Positions 54,890-64,000 of a DNA stretch of 64,000 bases are shown piece after piece. A model generated the notes under the pieces. That model was not told where the DNA came from. It made no database searches and saw only the letters and a list, made by a program, of their open reading frames with translations. Both the position numbers and the translations under genes were made by a program. Positions within the stretch are counted from its first letter, which is position 1. Each line of letters opens with the position of its first letter. Source of the DNA: Otatea glauca (Eukaryota > Streptophyta > Magnoliopsida > Poales > Poaceae); contig CM070726.1 of NCBI GenBank assembly GCA_036346275.1, positions 28,989,410 through 29,053,409 of the forward strand, given 5' to 3'.

Positions 54890-57800
54890 ATGGCGTCGTC
54901 TTGCCCCCCGCTCCGCCGCCTTGTGACCTTGCTCAACGGCCGCGTCCGCGCCAACAACCGCCTCCTCACCTCCTCCACCACCGCCGCCGCGCGCGAGTCG
55001 CCGTTGCCGGCGGAGCCGGAGGCCATGCACATGACCGATGGCTGCGTTCGGGTAGGTCTCCCTCCCTTTCGGTTATTCTCTCAGTATTTGCTCATGTATC
55101 CTGTGTGGAATAGCCCTAAGAGGAGGTTTCTGCTGCAATTTTGGAAATCTGAAGGGTTTTTAGATTTTTTTAGTTAATTAAGATTAATTTTAGGTTGTTA
55201 ACCATGAGTTTGTATTTATATCTTGCTAGTTATGAGGCTTCCTTCTTGGAGTTCATTTTGGCCTCCTACTGCGTAACATAAAATCGAAATAAATTGGTGG
55301 TGATAAATTGGGTTTTGAAATGCTAACAAATGGACGCTTATTTTTTAAAATTCTTTTCACTTGTTCATTTGGAAAAAAAAATATGCGGCAACAATTTTAC
55401 AAAAAATATCACAGTACAGAAAACTACCGTAACATTCTATACATAGCAGTACATCAGACACACCACAAAATAAATGTCCGATATCTGTTTTTTTTTGTGA
55501 ATGAAAGTTTTTCTGGGAACTGCGAATTGTGGGAGCAATTAAGATATATCTTGCATGGAAACTTCTTCAGATATACATTATGGATCGAGATCAATATTTA
55601 AAATCCAAAGCATTTTCTTGTATTTGGATATTTTAGCTGTTGATAAACTTTACTAAAAATCAAATTATCTTCGACACACACACAAACTCATCATTTACAG
55701 AAAAGTGTGTGAATTAGTCCATTTCTAGTAGGTTCAGGAAGCGGACCAAATAGCAAAAGGAAAGTTACAGTTCTTGACTTCTTGAAGCCAGTAAGAACTG
55801 TCAAAGTGGGTGTTGACAGTTGGGGCTGGCAGTTGAGAGAGAACAGGCACACGAATATTAAGATGAATTTGGGATTGGGGGCACATGACATGAGTTGTCT
55901 GTGGACTTGTCTTAGTGATTATTGGGCTGTATCAAAAACTCAAAATGTGCTGAGGCGCACAAGGAGCTTTGGGCTGCCACTGCTTTGCACGTGCATGTGA
56001 GTGGGCCAGATTACAAATGTCGGGCTGACTAGATGGGTCTGCTGGGATCACTTAGCCCGCCCATGGGGTTGCTCGCCATTCAGATGGACGTTGTCTTTTG
56101 GCTGGTCACAGTCACACAACATCAGGCCAATGCATGCTACATATATAATTGATCTGCCCCTGCCAGGGGGGATCTGGTGGTGATCTTTCTAGTGCTTATG
56201 AAGGCGGCTTCAGGGTATTTTGTGAATGTCTGGGTTCAATACCCAGGGTGGATGATATTTTTATTCCTGTCAGTTTAAAATGCAACTCAGTAGTAAAAAT
56301 AAATGTATAAACCTATAGTTGTTTCGTTTTGGTGTCAAAATGTTCCCTTGTAGGTTGTAGTTAGTTTCACTCTCGTATAGTTCATTCTCATCCTATCTTC
56401 TCCATTTCTTGTGGTCAATATTCATTCAATCATTTTTATTCTATGTATTTTTATATCGAGCAGCACTAAGTTGAATCCTCATCTTATCGGTCTCTTAGAT
56501 TCATTCTGCATTTTGCGATAACCAGAATTTATTCATTTAGTTAATATTTTAGTTTTAGGTTTAATGAAAACGAATTATTCTTTTATCCTTTATCTCCAAA
56601 TGAAATGTATTATCTCTTATTAACAAATCCGAGTAAAAAAAAAGTCATATCCTGATAGTTCCGCCTCATAAGTTTGAAAAACCATAAGGAAATTATTGTG
56701 GGAATTTTTAAAATATGGTCATTGCAAAAGGGATTTTAAGGACTTTCTGAAGAGAGGTGACACTTTCTTTGGAAAGAACAAAATATTTGTTGCTATGTTT
56801 ATCTTGATTCATTTTTAGCTATACATTTGCATGATATACTTTCTAGTTTTTACCATATTTTTTATCTGACATATTAGGAGCATTTCATCATTGTCCTAGC
56901 TTTGTGCCAAGATGACTTGAAATGGGGTTTGGGTTTTTAGGAAAGGAATTCACCACCGTCACACTTCTTTTTTTAATTTTTCTAATAGTTTTCTTTTTGT
57001 TGTGTGCTTGGGCACTTTTATACTTTGCAGAGAATAAAAGAGTTACATGCTAAAGAACCATCTTCTGAAGGTAAGATGCTGCGATTAAGCGTTGAAGCTG
57101 GTGGATGTTCTGGATTCCAATATTCTTTCTCTCTGGATAACAAGAAAAACTCGGACGATCGGTAAGTCAATTATCCTGACTGCTTTATTTTTTTCCAGAT
57201 ATTTCCACATTCTGTAATTCCTCTACTGTAAGCATTATTGTGGAAAAATATGAATGAAGTGTGTATCTTACCAGTGATTCATGTAGTGTGTGACATACTT
57301 CTGTATTTTTTTTGTCTCAATAATTGTTGTTATACTTGTAGGGCCTTTGAGAAAGATGGTGTTAAATTGGTTGTGGATGACATCTCATATGACTTTGTGA
57401 AAGGCGCCACCGTGGATTATGAGGAGGAACTTATACGCTCGGCGTTCGTGGTTAGTTTTAAATTTTAGCTCTCTGTGTTTTGAATTGGAATGATTTTACG
57501 AAGGAAATCCATTAGGTCATATGTTCTGCCGGATACTACACTAGTTAGTTTATAAATATGTTGGAACTTAAATTCTCCTACTGTACATTTTGTTTTTCAT
57601 GGATTATAATTCTGGTGAGAGTTTTTTTGGGCTCATTAGGCATATTTTTTTTTGATACAATAAAGAATAAAAAGGTTGTAAGAATGTTCAACTGAACTAC
57701 CTACCACCTTAATATGGATTGAGGCAATACTATTAGCTTTATCTTTTCTGGGTAAAAAAAAGAATAAATTGCTAGAGAATTGTATGTCTAATTCTTGTTA

Positions 57801-60800
57801 CCCCCAAATTCTTTGCACTAAAAACAACAGTCTATTTCGGTCCAACTTGATTGTAGTTTTTCACAAATGATATGCTGGTGCTTTTTGTAACTGATGATGT
57901 TAAAATAATAGTGATTGCTCAAATGTTGACAGAATGTCTGGAACAAGACTTCCAAAATCCAAAGCCTGAGCCTCATTTTTAAGTCTTGAGGTCTATCATG
58001 ACCTCTCTGTAGGGTTACTGATCTTGTAGCAGTGTAACACAGGAATATTCTTTTTTTCATTTTTGAGGTCCTTCATATTTGGCTCTTTTGCCTTACCCAC
58101 AACACATGTTTCATGTGGTTCCACTTCTTATTGCTCCAAGTGCTGAACTGCTGATCTTTTTCTTCATAGCAAGTGCACACAAGGTTTTTCTCTGTCTACC
58201 TTGCCACTTCTGTGAATCTTGTGCTACATAGTACACTGTTATGACCCTTAGATCATGATGGGTAAACACTGCCAAGAGGATGGTCGCGCCGCGACGACGT
58301 GGCTGGGAGAGAGGGAGACTAAGACTGGGATGAACCTTTTTATTTATCTCTTGCTTGTTGAAAGGAGATGACTAGATGACAATGCTGTGCTTATATAGCC
58401 AGCCACCTAACAAGGATATCTAATGCAACCAATCAACTAAAGATAGGATCATATATAAACTATCCAAATATAAAGATATGCATCCAATCAAACCAACTAT
58501 GAAGATATGCATCTAACTATTCCAAATATGAGAATATGCATGCATGCTAGTTATTCCATGCTGCTGCTTCTCCTTGTGCGCAGCTCCTAATGGGCTTGGC
58601 TAGGCAGGCCTATGGCCATAACATTTCACCCCTCCTCGCTGAGCAGCTTGTCTGCCAGCTGCAAGCGGCTTTCATGGCAGCAACCCGAGGCGACCCAACG
58701 TCAATGAGAGGTTTGCTATGCTGGCGGAATCTCGCACGGGAAGGATCAACAACATTCCAATGGACAACAATGAGAGCCGTGGTCCCTTGGCGCCGCTTGA
58801 CGATGCTGGAGATGCCCATGGCATGGACAAGCAGAGCAGGAAATCAATGACGCTGTTACCGATGCAAGAAGCTATGGTAGTGGGAAGTATGCGATGCCTT
58901 CGTGGTTCGGACACTTGCCACGCCCCGCACCTACGAAGGCACGGTGTCGGCCGGCCACGTGGAGAAGGCGGCCACTGGACAACAACCTTCTTCCTTGGTG
59001 AGGGCACTATTGGTGTAGCCTCTGTCGCGGTATCGTTGCCCCCCTGCTCCTCATGGTTGCACCATAGCTGCTTTTCTAAGCAACGTCGCTGCTGTCGCGG
59101 GGCACAGCTTGTGCCCTGTGCGCCGGCCTTGGAAGATGCCACGCTGGCATCACATGAAGATGTAATGTTGCCTATGTTGGATGAAGGAGCAGCAGTAGCA
59201 GCACCATTGCCGTGGCACAACCGTCGTTGCTCCTGCCCGTTGCACCTTCGGTTGTGATGCCGGCGAGGGCGTCGTTGGCACAGCTACAGGTAGCGAGGTC
59301 GAGATAGGAGGCGTTATCTGCGGCAGCAGGGGTGTTGCCGGTTGCAGCTTCACGTCCTGCTCAGTGTTGTGTTGCCTCTCCTTCGTCATCAGCTCGTCCT
59401 TGACCTCCATCGCGAGCCTCATGCAGCTCTGGATCCCTTCGCGGAACTCGACTAAGTCAGCTCTCATGGTCTTGATCTCATCGATAGGAGAAGCCATTGT
59501 GAGTGGCTCTGATACCAAGTTGTTATGGCCTTTGATCATAATGAGTAAACATCACCGAGAAAATAGCCGAGTGGTGTCGACTACTTGGGGAGAGGAAGGA
59601 CTATAGATTGGGGTGAAGACTTGAGGAGGGAGGAAGACTATTGTATTCTCATTGCTTGGTTACAATAGCATGCGGAAGCCCCCCTTATATAGATGGACTC
59701 CCCCATAACAAATAGAATCTAATCATATCCCTAACAAATATAAATGAATCGCATACTTCCTAACCATGGGATCTTATCCCTTATTTGGTTGGTTAGGGCT
59801 GGCTGTCCCCTAACCCACATCCCTGACGCTTCACCCCCCCCCAAAAAAAAAACGGACAAGCAGCTCGTCCTGAAGCTGCAAAGGTAGTGACAGGGCTGTA
59901 GCCCAAGGAAGAAGTATAGCGCTTTTGGCTCCTCGTCGTGGTAGATTATATCGACGCCTTGAAGATTGTCACCTCCACGTGCTTGGAAGTGGTAGCCCGA
60001 CTGTTGGTGTGGCCCATCATACCGGCCCAACTGCCACCCCACCCTTTAATAAGGCTTCACGATGGGGCGCAACAGCATCGCCTTGGATGGTTCCGCTGCT
60101 GTTGGGGCTCCAGGCTTCAACGCCGCTGTCACGCCTTGGTGCCCTTCCGCCTTGCTCACCTTGGATGGTTCTGTCACCATTGGAGCTCCAGGGCTTCAGG
60201 CTGCAATGCCGCTGTTGTGCCTTGGTGTTCTGCTGCCTTGCATTGGAGCTCCGCTACCATTGCTGCAGCTTCTTGCTGTGCCACCGCCACTGCTTGGTGG
60301 GTGGCCATCTGCACCACATAAGACTTTGCCGCCGCTGCTGCTGGCTTTAGCGCTACCTTGCTTGGTTGTGCCTCCGCTGTTGGACATGGCGCAGTCACTG
60401 CCGCTACTGTTGGGTGCAGCATCGCCGCTTGCGGGGAAAACTTTGCTGCCCTTCGGGGTGAAGGCTGCGCCGCTGTTCGCAATTGCAGCTCTGCAACCGT
60501 TTCCTCTAGTGCCACCATCGTTGCGCCTTGCCGCATGTACCATGTACATGGACCGTGGGAGAAACAGTGCTGCCGCCGTATAAAAATGGTGCGCCGTTTG
60601 AAAAGGCCATGTTGCTTGTATTGGAAGAAAGCGAAGGGCGCGACTGGTTGTGCCTTCACCGCTGCAGCCTCTAGCAATGCCGCAAGCCGCCTTGCCTTCT
60701 TCTCTACCATTATCATCTTCTTCAGCATGCGCTCGATCTTGCGGCTAAGGGCGATAGCCTCGGCACATGGACACTCGTGATCAGAAGCCATGATGTGTGG

Positions 60801-61322
60801 CTCTGACACCAAGTTGTTATGACCCTTAGCTCATAACGGGTAAACACTACTGAGAGGATGGCCGCATGGTGACGGCGTGGTTAGGAGAGAGGGGAGGCTA
60901 AGACTGGGATGGACCTTTTTGTTTATCTCTTGCTTGATGAAAGGAAATGAGAATGCTGTGCTTGTATAGCCGCCTACCTAACAATGATATCCAATGCATC
61001 CAATCAATTAAAGATAAGATTATATCTAAACTGTCCAAACCAACTATGAAGATATGCACCTAACTATTCCAAATACGAAGATATACATGTGTGCTAGTTA
61101 TTCCATGCTGCTGCCCCTCCTTGTGCCCAGCCCTTGGGCTTGGCTAGGCAGGCCCACGGCCATAACAACACTTTCAACTTGATTGTTGCAAACTTTAAAT
61201 TCAGAATGTCTTGTATTCATAAGTTGGTTACAACTTATATGTGCCTTTATGATATACAGGTTTCAACAAATCCAAGTGCAGTTGGGGGCTGCAGCTGCAA
61301 GAGTTCTTTCATGGTCAAATAG
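54890..61322 (+). CDS. ISCA2: ISCA2-type iron-sulfur cluster assembly protein (154 aa)
   Basis: Four exons, 54890-55051, 57031-57161, 57342-57450 and 61260-61322, join in frame to 154 codons plus TAG with GT-AG introns. Residues 1 to about 40 (MASSCPPLRRLVTLLNGRVR...) are rich in Arg, Ser and Leu and lack acidic residues, as in a mitochondrial presequence. The A-type scaffold domain follows: RIKELHAKEPSSEGKMLRLS, EAGGCSGFQYSFSL (Cys80) and the C-terminal NPSAVGGCSCKSSFMVK (Cys145, Cys147). These three cysteines are the conserved metal ligands of IscA/HesB proteins. Members help to transfer or build 4Fe-4S clusters in the mitochondrial matrix; the GGCSCKSSF ending is typical of the ISCA2 branch. 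Key residues and length are intact. The start is the first ATG after a GC-rich leader. Intron 1 is 2.0 kb, and intron 3 (3.8 kb) contains a retroelement. Confidence 0.94.
56160..56290 (+). mobile_element. Possible tRNA-derived SINE remnant in ISCA2 intron 1
   Basis: GGGGGGATCTGGTGGTGATC is followed about 55 bp later by CTGGGTTCAATACCCAG, like a pol III B box and T arm, then GGTGGATGATATTTTTATTCC. The A box is weak and no target duplication was found. Confidence 0.3.
58237..58623 (-). repeat. LTR a of the intronic element (387 bp)
   Basis: Plus-strand ends TGTTATGACCC and GGCCATAACA form an inverted pair. A minus-strand TATATAAG lies at about 58391-58400. Close match to LTR c. Confidence 0.85.
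59150..59497 (-). pseudogene. Gag-like N-terminal ORF of internal region a
   Basis: The first ATG after the primer site (59497) gives MASPIDEIKTMRADLVEFRE and MEVKDELMTKERQHNTEQDV, a charged helical start like the N-terminus of plant retrotransposon gag proteins, followed by a proline-rich stretch. It stays open to 59150, but no CCHC knuckle or capsid core is recognised. The upstream-reading in-frame residues belong to the LTR and primer site. Confidence 0.45.
59521..59828 (-). repeat. LTR b of the intronic element (308 bp)
   Basis: Plus-strand start TGTTATGGCC and end CCCTGACG; related to LTRs a and c in the first 60 bp but diverged beyond. It has a minus-strand TATATAAGGG at about 59689-59698. 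Confidence 0.7.
60174..60791 (-). pseudogene. Alanine-rich ORF of internal region b
   Basis: The frame begins at 60791 (MASDHECPCAEAIALSRKIE), with RMLKKMIMVEKKARRLAALL like a coiled coil, then becomes Ala/Gln-rich to 60174. It sits where gag should start, but no gag core is recognisable. Both internal regions start with MAS followed by a charged helix, which suggests common origin. Confidence 0.4.
60815..61167 (-). repeat. LTR c of the intronic element (353 bp)
   Basis: Plus-strand ends TGTTATGACCC and GGCCATAACA. It matches LTR a, differing mainly by lost short segments (for example the second ATATAAAGATATGCATCC). Confidence 0.85.
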
Positions 61323-62050
61323 TTTCAACTTTATTAGCTTGAAGAGATAGGTAACATGTAATGGCATTCTGTAGTGAAATATACTTCATTGATACATGTG
61401 TAAAATTTGGTACTTTTGGTAGTTCCAAAGATATTACTTTATGAATTTTGTTACTATTAGAAATATCATCACAAACGTATGTATTGCTTCTACCTTGTGA
61501 TGACAAGTTATGTATACTGAATCATTTGACCTTTGGTATTTATTTCCCTGTTGCTTATTTCGAAGTGCTAAATAAGATGTCTTTTGTGATATTGATATGA
61601 CTGAGTATATTTGAGAGTTTTTGTGTTAATCCAAATTTATTCTAACTTTCTCTGCATGCAATAACATTTTCGCTAGCTTCATTGTAATAATGTATGCTAA
61701 TAATCATGTTGATGTAGATAAAAAGGAGTAGATTTACATGGTAGATTTACATGAAAGAAAGAATAAATTTAATGAGAGCATACGCACACCTTGGTTGGGT
61801 TTCTTTCTTAGCCAACCCTAACTTTTTTGGGATAAAAGGCTTGGTGGTTGTTGTATAGGCACACCTTCAGTTTGACATCTTGCAAGATCATCCATGTGGT
61901 TTATTTGAGACAGACTTTTGGTTTGTTTTTGTTGTCCATGCCATACCCCTCTCACTTAACCAGCTTTATATAATGGAGAAATGCAAGAATATGACAACAC
62001 CCTTAGGACTGTTGTTGATCTTCTTCTAGCATCTTTTAGAAAGATTTCCT
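61323..62050. other. ISCA2 3' flank, no gene
   Basis: Probable 3' untranslated region to around 61600, AT-rich. The remaining sequence is AT-rich and no open frame resembles a protein. Confidence 0.45.
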
Positions 62051-62054
62051 TCTA

Positions 62055-62520
62055 GCATTGTGGTCGCAATTGCAGAAAACCCCGGGTTTTCTGGCTTTTG
62101 GTACGTAGCCCCAATTTTTATGGTTATATGGTTTCAGGAAACCTAACCATACGGAATTCCTACACAAATTCACATGCTGGTCCCACCTGCAGTGTTGATG
62201 GATGAGTAGTGTTGTTCGTTTTTTTTGGTATGAAACCGTAGGGGAGGCGCCTATGTTATATAAAATTTATTAATAAGTAAAATAGAGTTAATGTACAAGC
62301 AGAACGAAATGAGAAAAAGAAGAATATACAATCCTCACATGAGAGTGTTGTTCTTGTTGTTGATGTGCATTACGGAGGGGTGTTGCAGGTGGGACCAGCA
62401 TGTCAGCCCCAGGTGGGAATTGGGTTAGGTGGGGTTTTTTTGAGACCATATGACCATAAAACCCAGGGTTATGTGTCACAAGCCATAAAACCTGGGGTTT
62501 TCTGCAACTATGACAATAAA
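62055..62520. mobile_element. Long inverted-repeat element split by a LINE fragment
   Basis: The left arm (about 62057-62195: TTGCAGAAAACCCCGGGTTTT ... TGGTCCCACCTGCAGTG) and the right arm (about 62380-62520: TTGCAGGTGGGACCA ... GGGGTTTTCTGCAA) are imperfect reverse complements of about 135 bp. This looks like a foldback or Mutator-type MITE. Its central loop holds the LINE fragment at 62218-62343. Confidence 0.7.
62218..62343 (-). mobile_element. 5'-truncated LINE 3' end with poly(A)
   Basis: On the minus strand it ends TAACATAGGCGCCTCCCCTACGG-like sequence and GTTTCATACC followed by eight A. This is typical of plant L1 3' ends. Perfect 10-bp target duplications AGTGTTGTTC lie at 62208-62217 and 62344-62353. 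Confidence 0.8.
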
Positions 62521-64000
62521 ACCAGGTTTTCATTTTTGAAATTTACTCAAAATTTATAGTAATATAGTTTTAAAGACACTGTCATCTTGTTACCATTCTT
62601 TGTTGGTTAATTTTTGGTCAAAAATCAACTATGAAGTGACAAAGCTATTAAGTGCACAACCTTGTGCTTCTCCAACAAACTTTAAGCATGAGAAATGTTC
62701 TTTTTTTTTTGTTTTGAAAAAGCGTCATACTACATATATGTACTGCACAGTTTACTAAGAAGATTGGCTTCATGGCTTATCCATCCTACTGTTCGTCTAG
62801 GTGGCACCTAGGCGCTCGGCTCCACCTTCCTGCCTAGCCGCTTAGGCTGATTTATTCCACCTAGGCAGTCACTTAGCCCGTTTAATCGGTGATCAGGCGC
62901 TAGGCGCAATCTGCCGCCCGACTAGCACCTATCGCTTTGGTGAACACTGATCCATCCTAACAATCTTATGGTTGTACCACGAGATGCCAATAATAGTTAC
63001 AATTCTCTTGTTCATGCTTATGTATATAGTACACCGGATGCAGTAACCCTTTGACCCTAGCAGGGCAATATTCAACGGAGATAATGTATATCAGTGTAAA
63101 TATTAATTGTATGTGAATTCTGTGAAACAAGTTTATTTTAAAATTGTACTACTGTATATCTTGCTCACCTGATTATCGCCATTTGCAGCCTAGTATTGGG
63201 CTGCGCATGATGAACCGTGGTGCATGAAGTATCCTCACCATGTTTTTAAGAAAAGAACATCTACACTGGTACATATTTGGGTAGAGAGTAGTTTGGAGGG
63301 AAACATAAAAACAAAAATGATGTGCACTGATGAATCGGTAAAACAGTGCATAAATTCGATTCTTCCTTAACTTTCCTTCTCAAACTCGATCCGCCTATAG
63401 GCTACAGAAGAGAAGTATGTACTTGCAGTTCCGAAAGTAGGCTAATTGTTTTTAAGGGATTAACTATCACTCTATCCGAAAGACTTACTAACCGTATTCA
63501 ACGAGTTTGTTGATGTTGATTAGTGAGTAGTGTATCCGTTATTATGTTGTCCTAAAGAAAAAAGATTCGTATTTACAGATGCTTTCTTTTGTACTGAGTT
63601 CTTTTCTGTTAGGTTTTTGTTTTGGGAAGAAAAGCTACTGTTTAATTATTTAGAGCAACAGCACAGTAGTCTAATTTGCTGAAAAGAAAGCTAGCGAGTA
63701 TTCTAAGCTAAATCGAACTAAGGCCCATAGTACATGATTGTTTTGTTAAAATATTTTTTTCTTTCTGATTGCATGATCTTCTCCCATGCTTTACCTCAAA
63801 ACTCAGCAAATCCCAGGCAGTTGCTTGATATCTTTGATGACCACACCTTATGGTATTTGAGAGCCACTGAACCATACTTTGATCCGACTATCTAAGTACT
63901 AGGCAAATTTCCACAGGACAAAGTAGCAGTCTGTTTCAGCGAAGGGCAATCTGAACCAGTTCTTTTACATAACAAGATCTCTGGCTGGAGCCCGAGGTGG
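62521..64000. other. Right-end intergenic sequence, no gene
   Basis: No protein-like frame, tRNA or rRNA was seen. 62800-62950 is a CCTAGGCGC-rich patch (CACCTAGGCGCTCGG, CGCTTAGGCTG, CAGGCGCTAGGCGC) that may be a small repeat. The rest is AT-rich. Confidence 0.45.

Larger units (their letters stand above)
58237..61167 (-). mobile_element. Tandem three-LTR retroelement in ISCA2 intron 3
   Basis: On the minus strand the order is LTR c (60815-61167), internal region b (59829-60814), LTR b (59521-59828), internal region a (58624-59520), LTR a (58237-58623). Each internal region starts with an initiator-Met-like primer site: TTGGTGTCAGAGCC (60799-60812) and TTGGTATCAGAGCC (59505-59518). Each ends in a purine-rich tract (GAGGAGGGGTGAAA at 58624-58637; a G-run with GTGAAG after 59828). 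The outer ends have TG...CA boundaries in minus sense and the 4-bp ACAC repeats at 58233-58236 and 61168-61171. No protease, RT or integrase is present, so it is non-autonomous. Confidence 0.8.

Noticed and set aside
56225..56250. Complete tRNA gene
   Set aside because: Only a T-arm-like CTGGGTTCAATACCCAG is present; no acceptor, D or anticodon arm can be built. Kept only as a weak SINE candidate.
58718..59257. 179-codon plus-strand ORF in the ISCA2 intron
   Set aside because: It runs against the orientation set by primer sites and purine tracts, and overlaps the minus-strand internal region of the retroelement.
60062..60583. 173-codon leucine/alanine-rich plus-strand ORF
   Set aside because: Antisense shadow of the alanine-rich minus-strand frame; low complexity.

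Overview
The window looks like nuclear DNA of a grass (Poaceae). The genes carry GT-AG introns, the intergenic space is filled with nested plant transposons (SIRE/Maximus-type copia, Tat- and Tekay-type LTRs, CACTA, Mutator-like elements with plant mobile domain genes), and the two best genes match plant families closely. All gene models were spliced by eye from the sequence; nothing was searched.

Layout. (1) 1-17.5 kb: a decayed Mutator-like locus with the C-terminal end of a MuDR-type transposase (98-882), a plant mobile domain (PMD) gene (1213-2429 and 14002-15335), a repeat-rich promoter and a SANT/Myb-like ORF (15.5-16.8 kb). An 11.6-kb copia element (2430-13996, minus strand) splits the PMD gene and is flanked by a perfect GCACG target duplication. 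(2) 17.9-27.9 kb: a CACTA element on the minus strand (19182-26816). A 4.8-kb LTR insertion (20972-25800) breaks its transposase, and that insertion itself contains a solo LTR (23872-25510, duplication ATTAG). (3) 28.2-31.1 kb: a second Mutator-like relic with the same promoter array and end as the first, but with a GRF zinc-finger ORF instead of the SANT-like ORF.

(4) 31.2-39.0 kb: gene island. It holds a small, apparently intact four-exon gene of unknown function (32495-33466) and a complete 13-exon nucleobase-ascorbate transporter of the NAT2 type (34729-38961, 524 aa). (5) 39.9-54.7 kb: a direct tandem duplication of about 6.1 kb. Each copy holds fragments of an unidentified multi-exon minus-strand gene, a CACTA end fused to an LTR fragment, and the 3' end of a Tat-like retrotransposon with an antisense PMD ORF. 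Copy B is longer mainly because a 2.05-kb solo LTR (duplication GTTAG) inserted after the duplication; copy A preserves the empty site. (6) 54.9-61.3 kb: a complete four-exon ISCA2-type iron-sulfur assembly gene (154 aa) whose last intron carries a tandem three-LTR element. (7) 61.3-64 kb: intergenic sequence with a long inverted repeat split by a truncated LINE (10-bp target duplication).

Only three genes look functional: the transporter, the ISCA2-like protein and, less surely, the small unknown gene. The rest is a stratified record of insertion, solo-LTR formation and tandem duplication whose order can be read from the nesting.
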